Positions 26,369 through 35,803 are shown, counted from the first letter of the stretch. The stretch: DNA of 64,000 nt from Acinetobacter sp. XS-4 (GCF_023920705.1 NZ_CP094657.1:1612001-1676000), one strand, 5' to 3'. Translations and numbers: made by a program. The notes: a model not told the origin generated them from the sequence alone.

Positions 26369-26602
26369 TTATGCTTGCATTGTGGCTAACTTTTGCCAAT
26401 ATTGTGCTTTAAGCGAGTCACGTTCAACACGGAAACCTTGATAATACAATTCTGCTAAGAATAGAGCAGCTTTCCCGTGCCCAGCGCGAGCAACTTCTTC
26501 TAACTGTGTAACTGCATCTTGGAAGTTCATTTGAGAATGAATAGTGTTTACTGCAGTTGCGTATACATGTTCTAAATCATGATGAGAGATACGTTGAATC
26601 AT
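26369..26602 (-). CDS. Small Sel1-repeat-like protein
   Basis: A 77-residue protein with one and a half helical repeats; the segment ALFLAELYYQGFRVERDSLKAQYWQKLA matches the Sel1/TPR-like pattern (A...La.lY..G..v..D...A..wy..A). AAGGAG lies 8 bases before the ATG. Single Sel1 units usually mediate protein contacts. It ends at its own terminator. Function unknown. Confidence 0.7.
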   Translation of the reverse strand: MIQRISHHDLEHVYATAVNTIHSQMNFQDAVTQLEEVARAGHGKAALFLAELYYQGFRVERDSLKAQYWQKLATMQA

Positions 26603-26818
26603 ATAAAACTCCTTATTGTAATTATGATTACTTTTTTCTAAAGGCCACTGCCTTTAAATTAATTTAACTTAGAATTATTAAACTAATATTACAAATTGAT
26701 GGATTTGTCAACTATTTGTCATTTCGTTTAGTTCACTATTAGGATACATGATTAAACATTATTCACAAATAATTTTGATTAAAATCAATATGAGAATAAA
26801 AGACAAGGAGAATAAAAT

Positions 26819-27178
26819 ATGACAAATACAATCGATGGCTTTGTTTTTGATACTCCGCCTAAAGAGGAACAAATCATAGAACTGGCCCATTATCACCGTA
26901 AATTATTAGATGAAGCTATCTTTCATGAGGAAATCCATTTAGGGGATTACTGTCTAGCACAACGTAAAAGGGTTTTTGATTTTGCTGGGCATTTGGAACC
27001 CGTTCAAAAAAACTGGTTTTATCAAGTTTATGATGGGGAGCTTCGAAAAATTGCCGATGAAGACGAGTTGCATCCAGCAGATGCAGAAGAAGGGTTAAGT
27101 ATTTTTGCTATGTTTTTAGTCTTGGTGATTATTGCAGCAATTTTATACTTTTCCGTCATTCGTTCACTAATAAGTTAA
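26819..27178 (+). CDS. Hypothetical tail-anchored membrane protein
   Basis: A 119-residue acidic protein with a soluble front (histidine- and glutamate-rich ELAHYHRKLLDEAIFHEEIH at about 22-41) and one C-terminal membrane span (about 93-113), which suggests a tail anchor. A strong CAAGGAG site precedes the ATG. No family is recognised. A perfect 12-bp hairpin follows at 27192-27225. Confidence 0.65.
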   Translation: MTNTIDGFVFDTPPKEEQIIELAHYHRKLLDEAIFHEEIHLGDYCLAQRKRVFDFAGHLEPVQKNWFYQVYDGELRKIADEDELHPADAEEGLSIFAMFLVLVIIAAILYFSVIRSLIS

Positions 27179-27191
27179 GCATAGTCATACT

Positions 27192-27225
27192 ATCCAGTAA
27201 GGTGTGAATATTAACCTTACTGGAT
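27192..27225 (+). terminator. Stem-loop, probable terminator
   Basis: ATCCAGTAAGGT (27192-27203) and its exact complement (27214-27225) with a 10-base loop; the T tract after it is weak (GTTTG). Confidence 0.5.
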
Positions 27226-27282
27226 GTTTGATCTTGTACTTATGAGTATTGAACCCTACACTACACTAATTCGAGGTAGGTC

Positions 27283-27609
27283 ATGCTCATATTCAAACAA
27301 AATTTTCTTAAATTAAAGTCTGAGTTAAAAGTTGATCAATGTTTTAACCTATTTGTGGTTATTGTCATTGGCTGTATTTTTGTGCTGTCATATTTAGCAT
27401 TACTTCGGCCTATTAGTCCGGATCAATATCAACGAATTATACAACTTTCTCATCAGGCAACTTATCCAAGAACTCAAGACATGGCTGAGTTGCTTATAGC
27501 TCAGTCAGAAATTCGTCGGGCAGAGTATTTAAAGTTAATCCATGCTTACCAATTTGAAGGTGCTCATATTAAGCAATATCCAGCACTTGCTCAGGAAGAT
27601 ACTCAGTAA
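27283..27609 (+). CDS. Hypothetical membrane protein with one span
   Basis: A 108-residue protein with a single hydrophobic span at about 22-42 (FNLFVVIVIGCIFVLSYLAL) and a mostly polar C-terminal part rich in Q and E. GAGG lies 9 bases before the ATG. It lies 120 bp before ftsY but has no evident link to it. No known family. Confidence 0.6.
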   Translation: MLIFKQNFLKLKSELKVDQCFNLFVVIVIGCIFVLSYLALLRPISPDQYQRIIQLSHQATYPRTQDMAELLIAQSEIRRAEYLKLIHAYQFEGAHIKQYPALAQEDTQ

Positions 27610-27729
27610 TGGGGGTAATCAGGCTAAATCTTGGTTTCCAAAGCTTTTTGAGCACTATTGTGGCAGGCAAAATTTTGAATTTATGCTAAACTTTCTCTTT
27701 TTAAACGCGCTGCTTTTCAAGGAATCGGC

Positions 27730-28842
27730 ATGCAACAACAATCGAATATGCAAAATAAATTCTTGATAGATGCTGAGATCGGTGATGACGATGTCACATT
27801 ACCTAATTTACCTGCTATCGATGTTCCCATCGTTGAATCTCCTGTTAAATCACAAGAAAATATTGAAGTAGCCAAAGTTGAATCGGCTTCTACAGATACC
27901 GCTGTTGAACAACCAAAATCTGGTTTTTTTGGCCGGATGAAAGAAGGTTTAACCAAAACTCGTCGTAATTTCGCTGATGGTATGGTCAATATTTTGATCG
28001 GTGGAAAGGAGATTGACGATGAGTTACTTGAAGAAGTCGAAGAACAATTATTGGTTGCAGACATTGGTGTTGAAGCAACTAAAACGATCATTACCAATTT
28101 AACAGAGCGTACAGCTCGTGGTGATTTGATCTATTCCCACTCTCTATATAAAGCGTTGCAAGAAGAGTTGGTTGCTTTATTGGCTCCACGTGTTAAGCCT
28201 TTGCATATTGACCCTAACAAATCGCCTTTTGTTATTTTGATGGTTGGGGTAAATGGCGTTGGTAAAACCACAACTATTGGTAAATTAGCGAAACGTTTAC
28301 AGGGTGAAGGTAAAAAAGTAATGTTGGCTGCTGGAGATACATTCCGTGCCGCAGCGACAGAACAATTACAGATCTGGGGCGAACGTAACGATATCTCTGT
28401 GGTAGCTCAAGGTCATGGAGCGGATAGTGCCTCTGTTATTTTTGATGCCTTTGAGAGTGCTCGTGCTAAAGGAATTGACGTATTAATTGCGGATACAGCA
28501 GGTCGTTTACATAATAAAAGCAACTTGATGGAAGAACTTAAAAAAGTTAAACGTGTGATGCAAAAAATTGATGCAACTGCGCCTCATGAAATTATGTTGG
28601 TAGTAGATGCGGGTACAGGGCAAAACGCAATTAACCAAGTGCAAGAGTTTGACCAAGCTGTGGGTTTAACTGGTATTACAATTACCAAATTAGATGGTAC
28701 TGCGAAAGGTGGTGTGCTCTTTAATATTGCAAGTCGTACCCATGTGCCAATTCGTTTTATTGGTGTTGGTGAAAAAATTGATGATTTAAGACCATTCTCG
28801 GCGAAATCATTTGTTGCTGCACTGTTTGAAACTGATAAGTAA
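27730..28842 (+). CDS. ftsY: Signal recognition particle receptor FtsY
   Basis: A 370-residue GTPase that docks SRP-bound ribosomes at the inner membrane. An acidic N-terminal A domain (about 1-70) is followed by the N domain and the G domain: G1 VGVNGVGKTTTIGKLA (about 173-188), DTFRAAATEQLQ, G3 DTAGRLHN (about 258-265) and G4 TKLDGTAKGG (about 318-327). Length is shorter than E. coli FtsY (497) because the A domain is reduced. A terminator follows. It is not linked to ftsEX here. Confidence 0.97.
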   Translation: MQQQSNMQNKFLIDAEIGDDDVTLPNLPAIDVPIVESPVKSQENIEVAKVESASTDTAVEQPKSGFFGRMKEGLTKTRRNFADGMVNILIGGKEIDDELLEEVEEQLLVADIGVEATKTIITNLTERTARGDLIYSHSLYKALQEELVALLAPRVKPLHIDPNKSPFVILMVGVNGVGKTTTIGKLAKRLQGEGKKVMLAAGDTFRAAATEQLQIWGERNDISVVAQGHGADSASVIFDAFESARAKGIDVLIADTAGRLHNKSNLMEELKKVKRVMQKIDATAPHEIMLVVDAGTGQNAINQVQEFDQAVGLTGITITKLDGTAKGGVLFNIASRTHVPIRFIGVGEKIDDLRPFSAKSFVAALFETDK

Positions 28843-28858
28843 ATCGGTTGTTAGTGGT

Positions 28859-28891
28859 AAAAAGCTTCACTAAAATGGTGGAGCTTTTTTA
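28859..28891 (+). terminator. Terminator after ftsY
   Basis: AAAAAGCTTCAC pairs with GTGGAGCTTTTTT (one G-U) around a 7-base loop. Confidence 0.7.
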
Positions 28892-29030
28892 TATGTATAT
28901 CTTATTTTATTGTTGCGAAAATAAAACGAACTGTCATATTTTTAATGCTGATTATAAAAAATGAGTTCAATACACTGTATTCATTCCCAAACAACGGCCC
29001 ATGGTCAATCAATAGGTAGGAAATAACAAA

Positions 29031-29627
29031 ATGTCTACTTTCTTAGATAAAATTAAAAATCGTCGTACTATTTATGCAATTGGTAAAAATGTTGCATTAG
29101 ATCGCACAAAAATTGAAGAAACAATTCGTGAGGCGGTTAAACATAGTCCTTCAGCTTTTAACTCGCAATCTTCACGTGTAGTGACACTTTATGGTGAATC
29201 GCATGCTAAATTCTGGAATTTAGTTCGTGAAGCATTACGTAAAATTGTTCCTGCAGATGCTTTTGCTGGTACAAACACAAAAATTGATAGCTTTGTAGCT
29301 GGCGTTGGTACTGTATTATTTTATGAAGACCAAGCTGTTGTTAAAAGCTTACAAGAGCAATTTGAATTATATGCAGACAACTTCCCAGTTTGGTCTGAGC
29401 ATTCAACTGCGATTGCACAGTTTGCGACTTGGACAGCACTTTCAGAGCTTGGTTTAGGTGCATCTTTGCAGCACTATAACCCGATTGTTGATGCTGAAGC
29501 AGCTGAAGCATTTGATGTACCAGCAAATTGGAAATTACGTGCTCAATTAGTATTTGGTTCAGTTGAAGCACCAGCAGGCGAAAAAGCATTTATTAATGAT
29601 GCTGATCGTTTCAAAACTTTCAACTAA
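29031..29627 (+). CDS. Nitroreductase-family flavoprotein
   Basis: A 198-residue FMN-dependent oxidoreductase. The family start RRTIYAIGKN and AVKHSPSAFNSQSSRVV (FMN contacts, about 33-49), then FYEDQAVV and the QFATWTALSELGLGASLQHYNP core (about 128-149) resemble the Frm2/Hbn1-type nitroreductases related to fatty-acid and oxidative-stress responses. It is cytosolic. A strong terminator follows, and the gene is single. The natural substrate is unknown. Confidence 0.9.
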   Translation: MSTFLDKIKNRRTIYAIGKNVALDRTKIEETIREAVKHSPSAFNSQSSRVVTLYGESHAKFWNLVREALRKIVPADAFAGTNTKIDSFVAGVGTVLFYEDQAVVKSLQEQFELYADNFPVWSEHSTAIAQFATWTALSELGLGASLQHYNPIVDAEAAEAFDVPANWKLRAQLVFGSVEAPAGEKAFINDADRFKTFN

Positions 29628-29636
29628 TTGAAAGTT

Positions 29637-29668
29637 AAAAAGAGCACCCAAATAGGTGCTCTTTTTTT
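29637..29668 (+). terminator. Terminator after the nitroreductase gene
   Basis: AAGAGCACC / GGTGCTCTT stem with a CAAATA loop and T7 tract. Confidence 0.9.
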
Positions 29669-29844
29669 ATGTTTTGAGAATTAATGAAAAGGCGAAGTAA
29701 AATAGATATTGATTAAATTCAATTATATAATTAAAAATAATAAATCGAAAAATTAGCCAATAACTACACTGTCATAAAATAGTCACAATCATATTGCATA
29801 TTGCTCATGATTTCATAGCTTATCAAATATAGAGAAAGAGACAG

Positions 29845-30516
29845 ATGACTTTAAGATTAAGTGTTGCTGCAATTGGTTTATTACTCAGCGGTTCGGTATT
29901 TTCAGCAGTTACAATTACAGCACCAGAGGAAATTGTAATCCTTGCTGTGAATGGTCAAGAAGTCAATTCTGGGTTATTTCGTTCATCTAAAAATAATTAT
30001 AAAGTCGATGCAGGTGAAACCAGCTTAAGTGTGCGTTACCAAGAATATTTTGAACATTTAAATGGTGAGCATGACATTGTTAAATCTGGCGTAGTTACAA
30101 TTCAAACACCTACATTGCAAGATGGGAAAACTTATAAGCTTTCGATGGTAGATGTACCTAAAGATTATGAAAATGCGAAAAAATATGCTGAGCAACCAAC
30201 AGTTGCTTTGTACAGTGCAAATAATGAATTAATTGTGAAACAAACGGGTGCGAACAATGAAGCAAAACCATGGTTTGCAACTGGCTTACTGGGTAAAGTA
30301 AGTGATTTTACGACTAAATCATCTAAACCACAGCCTGAAGCTGTGTATGCATCGGCTAAACCTACTTCTGCTCAGGTTGTTGTACCAGCTCCAACGTCTA
30401 TGCCAGTAACGGGTGTAGCACAAACGAATGATCAACGTTTAGTGGAAACTTGGCAGAAAGCCTCAAAAGCTGAGCGTCAAAAATTTATGGCATGGTTAGC
30501 TGAACAATCAAATTAA
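29845..30516 (+). CDS. DUF2057-family exported protein
   Basis: A 223-residue protein with a signal peptide (SVAAIGLLLSGSVFSA, cleaved near residue 21) and the DUF2057 (YccT-like) domain in the first 130 residues: VTITAPEEIVILAVNGQEV, then SLSVRYQEYFE and KTYKLSMVDVP. The rest is a Pro/Ala/Thr-rich linker (KPTSAQVVVPAPTSMPVTG) and a C-terminal helix. It acts in the periplasm; function unknown. Its own terminator follows. Confidence 0.85.
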   Translation: MTLRLSVAAIGLLLSGSVFSAVTITAPEEIVILAVNGQEVNSGLFRSSKNNYKVDAGETSLSVRYQEYFEHLNGEHDIVKSGVVTIQTPTLQDGKTYKLSMVDVPKDYENAKKYAEQPTVALYSANNELIVKQTGANNEAKPWFATGLLGKVSDFTTKSSKPQPEAVYASAKPTSAQVVVPAPTSMPVTGVAQTNDQRLVETWQKASKAERQKFMAWLAEQSN

Positions 30517-30530
30517 TTAATTGCTATTTA

Positions 30531-30563
30531 AAATAAAGCCGATTTAATATCGGCTTTATTTTT
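30531..30563 (+). terminator. Terminator after the DUF2057 gene
   Basis: AAATAAAGCCGAT against ATCGGCTTTATTT with a TTAAT loop. Confidence 0.85.
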
Positions 30564-30594
30564 AGAATTTTTATAAATAGCCTAAGTATACTTT

Positions 30595-31119
30595 ATGACT
30601 AATTTAAATTTCCGTTTAGCTCAATTTGCTGACATTCCACAACTCATAGATTTAATTAACAAGTCTTATCGAGAACAACAAGGTCGAAGTTGGACAACAG
30701 AGCTTGAGTGGGTAAAAGGACAGCGTATTACAGAGCATCAATTAGAAGAACAGCTACAGTTTGCGAATTCTATATTATTGGTAGCGGAAGCTAATTCTTC
30801 TAAAATTGTTGCATGTATTGGTCTCACATTTGAAAATAATCAGGTTGAGGTTGGAACGTTTTGTACAGACCCTCATGTTCAAAACATGAGAATAGGCCGA
30901 TCTGTTTTGGAATATGCCGAGCAATATGCATTGAAAGAAGATCCTCATCTGGTCAATGCCGTCATGTATGTGTTGGATGTTCGTTCGGAATTGATAGCTT
31001 ATTATGAACGACGTGGATATGTGAAAACTGGTAATGAACAGCCGTATCCAGTTGAAGCAAATGTAGGCGTGCCAATGGTACCTATTAAGTTGATTGAAAT
31101 GAAAAAAGACCTCAAATGA
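30595..31119 (+). CDS. GNAT-family N-acetyltransferase
   Basis: A 174-residue cytosolic acetyltransferase. The acetyl-CoA loop is FCTDPHVQNMRIGRSVLEYAEQ (about 91-112; the usual Q/R-x-x-G-x-G/A appears as QNMRIGR), and the end holds YYERRGYVKTG (about 136-146), typical of the last GNAT motif. The substrate is unknown. The terminator overlaps the last codons. There is no strong ribosome-binding site. Confidence 0.88.
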   Translation: MTNLNFRLAQFADIPQLIDLINKSYREQQGRSWTTELEWVKGQRITEHQLEEQLQFANSILLVAEANSSKIVACIGLTFENNQVEVGTFCTDPHVQNMRIGRSVLEYAEQYALKEDPHLVNAVMYVLDVRSELIAYYERRGYVKTGNEQPYPVEANVGVPMVPIKLIEMKKDLK

Positions 31120-31129
31120 GGTCTTTTTT
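31102..31129. terminator. Bidirectional terminator between GNAT gene and cyd operon
   Basis: AAAAAAGACCTC against GAGGTCTTTTTT with AAAT loop; the 5' arm lies inside the last codons of the GNAT gene and serves the ybgE side as well. Confidence 0.9.
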
Positions 31130-31131
31130 GT

Positions 31132-31428
31132 TTAGGTTAGAAACCAGATGTAATAGCCTAAAAGCATGAGAGGCCAAGCTACCCATGGGCTAAATAGCCA
31201 TTTCCATAACCAGAAGCTAGGTACGAAACCCACTCCGTAAATAAAGCCACCAGAAATACCAATCATCACTAACATGAGTTGGCTATGATTATAGTGTCCG
31301 TTAGCATCTAGCATGAGTGAAGGGTAAACCAACAAAATTGCAGCAAGAGGCAATGCCAACAGAAAAGAAAGGGCCATTGCAAATGCTTGAGCTTTTCGAT
31401 GATTTGATGCTGTCATTGCTTTTGCCAT
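31132..31428 (-). CDS. ybgE: Cyd operon protein YbgE
   Basis: A 98-residue inner-membrane protein with about three spans, last gene of the cytochrome bd operon. The pattern LALPLAAILLVYPSLMLDANGHYNH, then LMLVMIGISGGFIYGVGFVPSFWLWKWLFSPW matches YbgE (GISaGFIhGVGF.P....W..lFSP). Its start lies 3 bases after the cydX stop, with GAGGAA overlapping the cydX end, so it is translationally coupled. Its role is not established; the fixed linkage to cydABX suggests an accessory part in bd oxidase assembly. Confidence 0.88.
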   Translation of the reverse strand: MAKAMTASNHRKAQAFAMALSFLLALPLAAILLVYPSLMLDANGHYNHSQLMLVMIGISGGFIYGVGFVPSFWLWKWLFSPWVAWPLMLLGYYIWFLT

Positions 31429-31431
31429 GAT

Positions 31432-31533
31432 TTATTCCTCATCTAGATCTTGATGATGTTCGATATAAAGTGCACTGAGTACACCTGCAAAACATGCCAT
31501 CAAAATGCCAAGGATCCATGCGAAATACCACAT
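31432..31533 (-). CDS. cydX: Cytochrome bd small subunit CydX
   Basis: A 33-residue single-span subunit, too short for usual gene callers. The sequence MWYFAWILGILMACFAGVLS is the typical CydX start (MWYF.W.LG), followed by an acidic tail EHHQDLDEE. TAAGGAGAAGTAA lies before the ATG as a strong Shine-Dalgarno. It lies between cydB (10 bases upstream) and ybgE (3 bases downstream). CydX is needed for stability of the haem b595/d site in known bd oxidases. Confidence 0.95.
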   Translation of the reverse strand: MWYFAWILGILMACFAGVLSALYIEHHQDLDEE

Positions 31534-31543
31534 TTACTTCTCC

Positions 31544-32689
31544 TTAATACAAGCTATGCGAGTTTGACTCGATGTGTTTGTTGGTAATAACGCCCCACAT
31601 TTTGTAATAAGACCAACTGGTATAGATCAAAATGAGTGGTACAAAAATTCCAGCAGCTACAGTCATAACACCTAATGTAAGATGGCTTGACACAGCGTCC
31701 CACATTGTCAAACTAGAATTAGGATTAATGCTAGATGGAAGCAAGAATGGGAATAATGCAAAACCAGCGGTTAAAATCGCTCCGACAATCATTAAACTTG
31801 TGCCAGTGAAACTTAAGCCTGCTTTTGCTTTTGATGAGGCAAAAACTGCAATAATTGCGCCTAAGATTGCAAGAACTGGAGCAACTTTAGTCATTGGATA
31901 GGTGCTGTAATTGTTCATCCAGCCAGGGTTGCTATTAGTCACCACTTCTTTAGCTAAAGGGTTGAGTGCAGCATTTGGATTAATAGCAACAGCATAGCTA
32001 TAACCAGGAACTTGCCCGAAATACAGCCATGCCCCAATCACAAGGAAACATATTAAAAATATAGCTGCCATGATCTGCGTTGCTTTGGCAGAGCGCTGCT
32101 TTAATGCATCGTCTGTACGCAACATGAGCCATGCACCACCATGTGCACAGAGCATAGATAAACTGACAACACCACAAATTAGGGCAAACGGGTTGAGAAG
32201 GGCAAAAAAGCTGCCAGTATATTCAGAGCGTAACGTGTCATCTAAACTAAATGGTAAGCCCAGAAATAAGTTACCGAAGGCAACACCGAATACAAGGGCT
32301 GGAACAGCACCACCAATGCACAGGCCCCAGTCCCAAGAATTACGCCATTTGGTATTTGCAAGTTTAGAGCGGTAATCAAAACCTACTGGTCGTAGGAAAA
32401 GCGCGAATAAAACTAACAGTAGTGCCCAGTACATGCCCGAAAAAGCAACGGAATAGACCATTGGCCATGCAGCAAATAGTGCACCGCCCGCTGTAATAAA
32501 CCAAACCTGATTCCCATCCCAATGCGGTGCAATCGTGTTGATTGCAGCACGGCGTTCGCTATCAGTTTTTCCAACGAAAGGCATAAGAGCCATGGAACCC
32601 ATATCGAAGCCATCGGTAAGAGCGAAGCCGATTAGTAGTACGCCAACTAACACCCACCAAATGATTTTTAATAGTTCATATTCAATCAT
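31544..32689 (-). CDS. cydB: Cytochrome bd ubiquinol oxidase subunit II
   Basis: A 381-residue inner-membrane subunit with about eight to nine spans. The start [25 protein letters not shown] and the [23 protein letters not shown] segment (about 50-70) are family hallmarks. It pairs with CydA in the quinol oxidase that reduces oxygen with high affinity. Its ATG overlaps the cydA stop (ATGA). RBS and order fit one operon cydP-cydA-cydB-cydX-ybgE. Confidence 0.97.
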   Translation of the reverse strand: MIEYELLKIIWWVLVGVLLIGFALTDGFDMGSMALMPFVGKTDSERRAAINTIAPHWDGNQVWFITAGGALFAAWPMVYSVAFSGMYWALLLVLFALFLRPVGFDYRSKLANTKWRNSWDWGLCIGGAVPALVFGVAFGNLFLGLPFSLDDTLRSEYTGSFFALLNPFALICGVVSLSMLCAHGGAWLMLRTDDALKQRSAKATQIMAAIFLICFLVIGAWLYFGQVPGYSYAVAINPNAALNPLAKEVVTNSNPGWMNNYSTYPMTKVAPVLAILGAIIAVFASSKAKAGLSFTGTSLMIVGAILTAGFALFPFLLPSSINPNSSLTMWDAVSSHLTLGVMTVAAGIFVPLILIYTSWSYYKMWGVITNKHIESNSHSLY

Positions 32690-34275
32690 GATAAGGCCTC
32701 CCCATTAACTGCTGTTTTCGGTTCTTGCTTTTCAAAATGATATTTACCAGTGTGCAAAGAACTTGGCCCTAAGCGAGCAAACTTAATCATTAAGTACATT
32801 TCAATAATTAAAAGTGCGGTATAGAACGCTGCTAGCGCAAGAATCGAACCCCATACATCACCAGTACTTAAACTAGAAGTAGATAGGTGGGTTGGTAAAA
32901 TTTCACCAATAGACCATGGTTGACGGCCGCCTTCAGCTACATACCAACCAGTTTGTGCAGCAATCCAAGGAAGTGGCAGACCAAACAATGCATATTTAAG
33001 TAGCCAAGGTTTATTTTCAGCATTTCTTTTTGCTACAGCCCAAGTTGCTAAAATGAAAAGTAATAGCATTAAGAAGCCAGAGGCAACCATTGCTCGGAAA
33101 GAGAAAAATAGTGCTGTAACATTTGGAACTGTATCTTTTACAGCGGCTTTAATATTTTGCTCGCTTGCATCGACTACATTCGGTGCATATTTCTTAAGAA
33201 GTAGGCCATAACCTAGATCTTTTTGATTTTTTTCAAATGAAGCTAATAGCTCTGGTGAGCGATCACCTGCACGTAATTTTTCAAGTTCAGCATAGGCAAG
33301 CATACCGTTACGAATACGAACTTCGTGCTGCTGCATGAGATCTTTAAGGCCGGTAACTTCTTTGGTTGTTGAGCGAGTTGCAATTAAACCTAATGCATAT
33401 GGGATTTTAACTGCATAATCTGTCCGCATCTCTTCATGGTTTGGTACACCAAACAAAGTAAACGGAGCAGGAGCAGGGTGAGTATCCCATTCAGCTTCAA
33501 TTGCAGCCAATTTGGTTTTTTGAACATCACCTAGCTCATAGCCAGATTCATCACCTAATAAAATTACTGAAAGTGTAGATGCAAGGCCGAAAATCGCAGC
33601 AATTGCAAATGAACGACGGGCGAAAGGTAGATCGCGTTTTTTAAGCAAGTAGTAGCTTGAGATGGCAAGAACAAAAATTGCACCAGTTACATAACCCGCA
33701 GATACAGTGTGGACGAATTTAACCTGAGCAACAGGGTTAAAGATAAGCGCACCGAAATCCACTAGCTCCATACGCATGGTTTCAAAGTTGAATTCTGCAC
33801 CTACTGGGTTTTGCATCCAACCATTCGCCACTAAAATCCAGAGTGCCGACATGTTAGAACCTAGTGCAACTAACCAAGTTACTCCTAAATGCTGAACCTT
33901 AGTTAATCGATCCCATCCAAAGAAGAATAAACCAATAAATGTCGACTCAAGGAAGAACGCCATCAGGCCTTCAATTGCCAGTGGTGCACCGAAAATATCA
34001 CCTACATAGTGTGAGTAATAAGCCCAGTTCGTTCCAAACTGGAATTCCATTGTTAAGCCAGTCGTTACCCCTAAAGCGAAGTTAATACCAAATAATTTTC
34101 CCCAAAATTTAGTCATATCTTTGTAAATTTCTTTACCAGAAATGACATAGGTGGTTTCCATGATGGCAAGGATAAATGCCAAACCTAAAGTTAAAGGGAC
34201 GAAAAGAAAGTGATACATTGCGGTCATTGCAAATTGAAACCGCGAAAGATCAACCACGCTTTCAGAAATCATCAA
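32686..34275 (-). CDS. cydA: Cytochrome bd ubiquinol oxidase subunit I
   Basis: A 529-residue haem-bearing subunit, close to E. coli CydA in length and sequence. The first haem ligand His is in [15 protein letters not shown] (about residues 15-29), a second in [15 protein letters not shown] (about 183-197), and the long Q-loop insert (about 255-390) is present, as in the long-loop class. The [13 protein letters not shown] signature is near 450. It oxidises ubiquinol and reduces oxygen to water without pumping protons. The upstream cydP stop overlaps its start. Confidence 0.98.
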   Translation of the reverse strand: MMISESVVDLSRFQFAMTAMYHFLFVPLTLGLAFILAIMETTYVISGKEIYKDMTKFWGKLFGINFALGVTTGLTMEFQFGTNWAYYSHYVGDIFGAPLAIEGLMAFFLESTFIGLFFFGWDRLTKVQHLGVTWLVALGSNMSALWILVANGWMQNPVGAEFNFETMRMELVDFGALIFNPVAQVKFVHTVSAGYVTGAIFVLAISSYYLLKKRDLPFARRSFAIAAIFGLASTLSVILLGDESGYELGDVQKTKLAAIEAEWDTHPAPAPFTLFGVPNHEEMRTDYAVKIPYALGLIATRSTTKEVTGLKDLMQQHEVRIRNGMLAYAELEKLRAGDRSPELLASFEKNQKDLGYGLLLKKYAPNVVDASEQNIKAAVKDTVPNVTALFFSFRAMVASGFLMLLLFILATWAVAKRNAENKPWLLKYALFGLPLPWIAAQTGWYVAEGGRQPWSIGEILPTHLSTSSLSTGDVWGSILALAAFYTALLIIEMYLMIKFARLGPSSLHTGKYHFEKQEPKTAVNGEALS

Positions 34276-34466
34276 CGTGTCTCCTTAATATTAGAAATGT
34301 TGTCACCAGCAATATGCTCAGCGACCTGATTGTCGAAATTTTTGGGGATGGTGGGAGCATCAAACCAAATATGTTTAATCGTTAAAAGAAGCACTATTTT
34401 TATTATTAGAATAATAGTGATTTCTTTAATTAAACGACTATTAAGATTTTGAAAATTAAGGCTCAT
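34272..34466 (-). CDS. cydP: Small cytochrome-oxidase accessory protein CydP
   Basis: A 64-residue protein with one membrane span ([20 protein letters not shown], about 16-35) followed by DAPTIPKN and QVAEHIAG. The span with the W/F-F-(S/D)-x-P-x-x-P motif and a terminal alpha-helical HI.G is what is annotated as cytochrome oxidase putative small subunit CydP. GAGG lies 9 bases before the ATG. The stop overlaps the cydA start (ATGA), so it is translated with cydA. An experimentally proven role is not known to me. Confidence 0.75.
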   Translation of the reverse strand: MSLNFQNLNSRLIKEITIILIIKIVLLLTIKHIWFDAPTIPKNFDNQVAEHIAGDNISNIKETR

Positions 34467-34844
34467 TAATTAAACCTCATTTGATATTAATTTTATTATT
34501 AATCAAAATATAATAAAAATAAACATTAAATATATTTAAAATGGATATTTAAATTATTAATCCATATAAAACAAATACTTAATATTTTAAAATAAATATC
34601 ATACTAAAATAGTTTGAATTGATTATTAATTCCTACTAAAACACTTGTAAATAAAAATATAAATCTTATTAAAATAGTTTGTTTTAATTTAATACCAACT
34701 AAAATGGTTGAGTATAATGTCTAATGATTTTATTTCTAACCAAATTGATCGGAATAATAAATAACTAATTAAAAAGAGAATAATAAAATTAGGGCGTAAT
34801 AAAGCCTGCGAAGAGCAATAATGGACTATAAGAATTATTGAAAA
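34467..34844. promoter_or_regulatory. Control region of the cyd operon with four phased repeats
   Basis: An AT-rich 378-bp gap upstream of cydP. Four 14-bp elements lie at 34603-34616, 34635-34648, 34668-34681 and 34698-34711, with consensus ACTAAAATAGTTTG (the second and fourth copies diverge at the end). Start-to-start distances are 32, 33 and 30 bp, about three turns of DNA. Each core ACTA-AAA-TAGT is a short dyad. This looks like a set of operator sites on one face of the helix; the regulator is not known. Confidence 0.5.
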
Positions 34845-35453
34845 TTAATCGGGTGCGAAAAGATCGTTTGATACAGAGATTTTTTTGGCAACATAATGGC
34901 TTTTATGTACTCTGACAAGAATAACTTGAGAATGTAATTCGAGTTCGCCGTATTCTGGTTCTACTTGAACATAGTGAAGCTGGCCAAATTCATCACGTAC
35001 GCGTGCTTGAGCAGAAAAGCCTGGTCTAGCATTACCACTAGAAATGGTTGCTAATCGGCCTAAAAGGTTATAGTTAGTATGAGTAAGCTTGGGCTTAATC
35101 ACTTGGTCAAGGCAGTGAATCATGAACACAGTAAAAAAGATTGCGATCACAAGGGCTGGGACGATTAAATAAAATGGTGAAATAAAATAATGTTGTATTG
35201 CGAAGAAAGAGAGTTGTAAAAAATAACCTGCATAACTGAAATTAATGAGTAAAAAAACGAAAATTAAAGCTTTAGAAAATTTAACATTAAGTAGCGGTGA
35301 GTTAGAAAGCCAATCTGGTGCAATTTTTTTAAGTAACTGACTTGGACGGAGTCCAATATACATACCAATGGTTTCTACCACGCTGAGCAATATCAAAGCC
35401 ACTACACTTAAGTGAAATGGCATAAGATAATAATTGAAAAAGAAATCAGCCAT
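34845..35453 (-). CDS. YqiJ-like membrane protein with OB-fold end (DUF1449)
   Basis: A 202-residue inner-membrane protein with likely spans near 12-32, 62-82 and 95-118, then a soluble part (GRLATISSGNARPGFSAQAR, DEFGQLHYVQVEPE) of the YqiJ/NfeD-like OB type. In other bacteria YqiJ is coded next to the flotillin YqiK; here no flotillin gene is next to it, but it follows the Rieske gene by about 25 bases. Its function is uncertain; membrane organisation or protein quality is a guess. Confidence 0.7.
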   Translation of the reverse strand: MADFFFNYYLMPFHLSVVALILLSVVETIGMYIGLRPSQLLKKIAPDWLSNSPLLNVKFSKALIFVFLLINFSYAGYFLQLSFFAIQHYFISPFYLIVPALVIAIFFTVFMIHCLDQVIKPKLTHTNYNLLGRLATISSGNARPGFSAQARVRDEFGQLHYVQVEPEYGELELHSQVILVRVHKSHYVAKKISVSNDLFAPD

Positions 35454-35478
35454 GGCAGAAACTCTAATGTTTATAGCT

Positions 35479-35802
35479 TCAGTCTACAATATAGATACCG
35501 CCATCTGAATGTACTTTAAGCTCAACTTTATTTAAAAAATCACCTAGACAAGGACCTGAAATACATTCGCCTGTTTCCACGTTAAATAAAGCACCGTGGG
35601 TAGAGCATTGGATATATTCTTTGTCTTGATCTAGAAATTGATTTTCTAGATATTCAAGCTCAGTTTGTAGGTGAGGGCATAAATTCTGATAAGCATAGAA
35701 TGCGCCGTCACGTTGCGTAACGAAAATAGTCGTTCCTTGTAAAGTGTCAAAAGCCCTAGCTTCGCGCTCAGGAACTTCTTCCGTCATACAGATCCTTTCC
35801 AT
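35479..35802 (-). CDS. Rieske [2Fe-2S] ferredoxin-like protein
   Basis: A 107-residue small Rieske protein. The two cluster ligand boxes are clear: NLCPHLQTELEY (C-x-H at about 42-44) and EYIQCSTHGALFNVETG (C-x2-H at about 64-67). The start at 35802 (MERICMTEEVPEREARAF) is chosen because family members begin with this R-x-C...EVPE segment; a further ATG at 35787 has the better Shine-Dalgarno AAGGAT. The ATG at 35802 lies one base after the stop of the pfkB gene, so the two are coupled. It may serve as an electron carrier for an unlinked oxygenase. Confidence 0.85.
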   Translation of the reverse strand: MERICMTEEVPEREARAFDTLQGTTIFVTQRDGAFYAYQNLCPHLQTELEYLENQFLDQDKEYIQCSTHGALFNVETGECISGPCLGDFLNKVELKVHSDGGIYIVD

Positions 35803-35803
35803 T

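Noticed and set aside
27717..28097. 126-codon minus-strand frame inside ftsY
   Set aside because: Antisense to the acidic ftsY front; serine-rich composition arises from the complementary codons.
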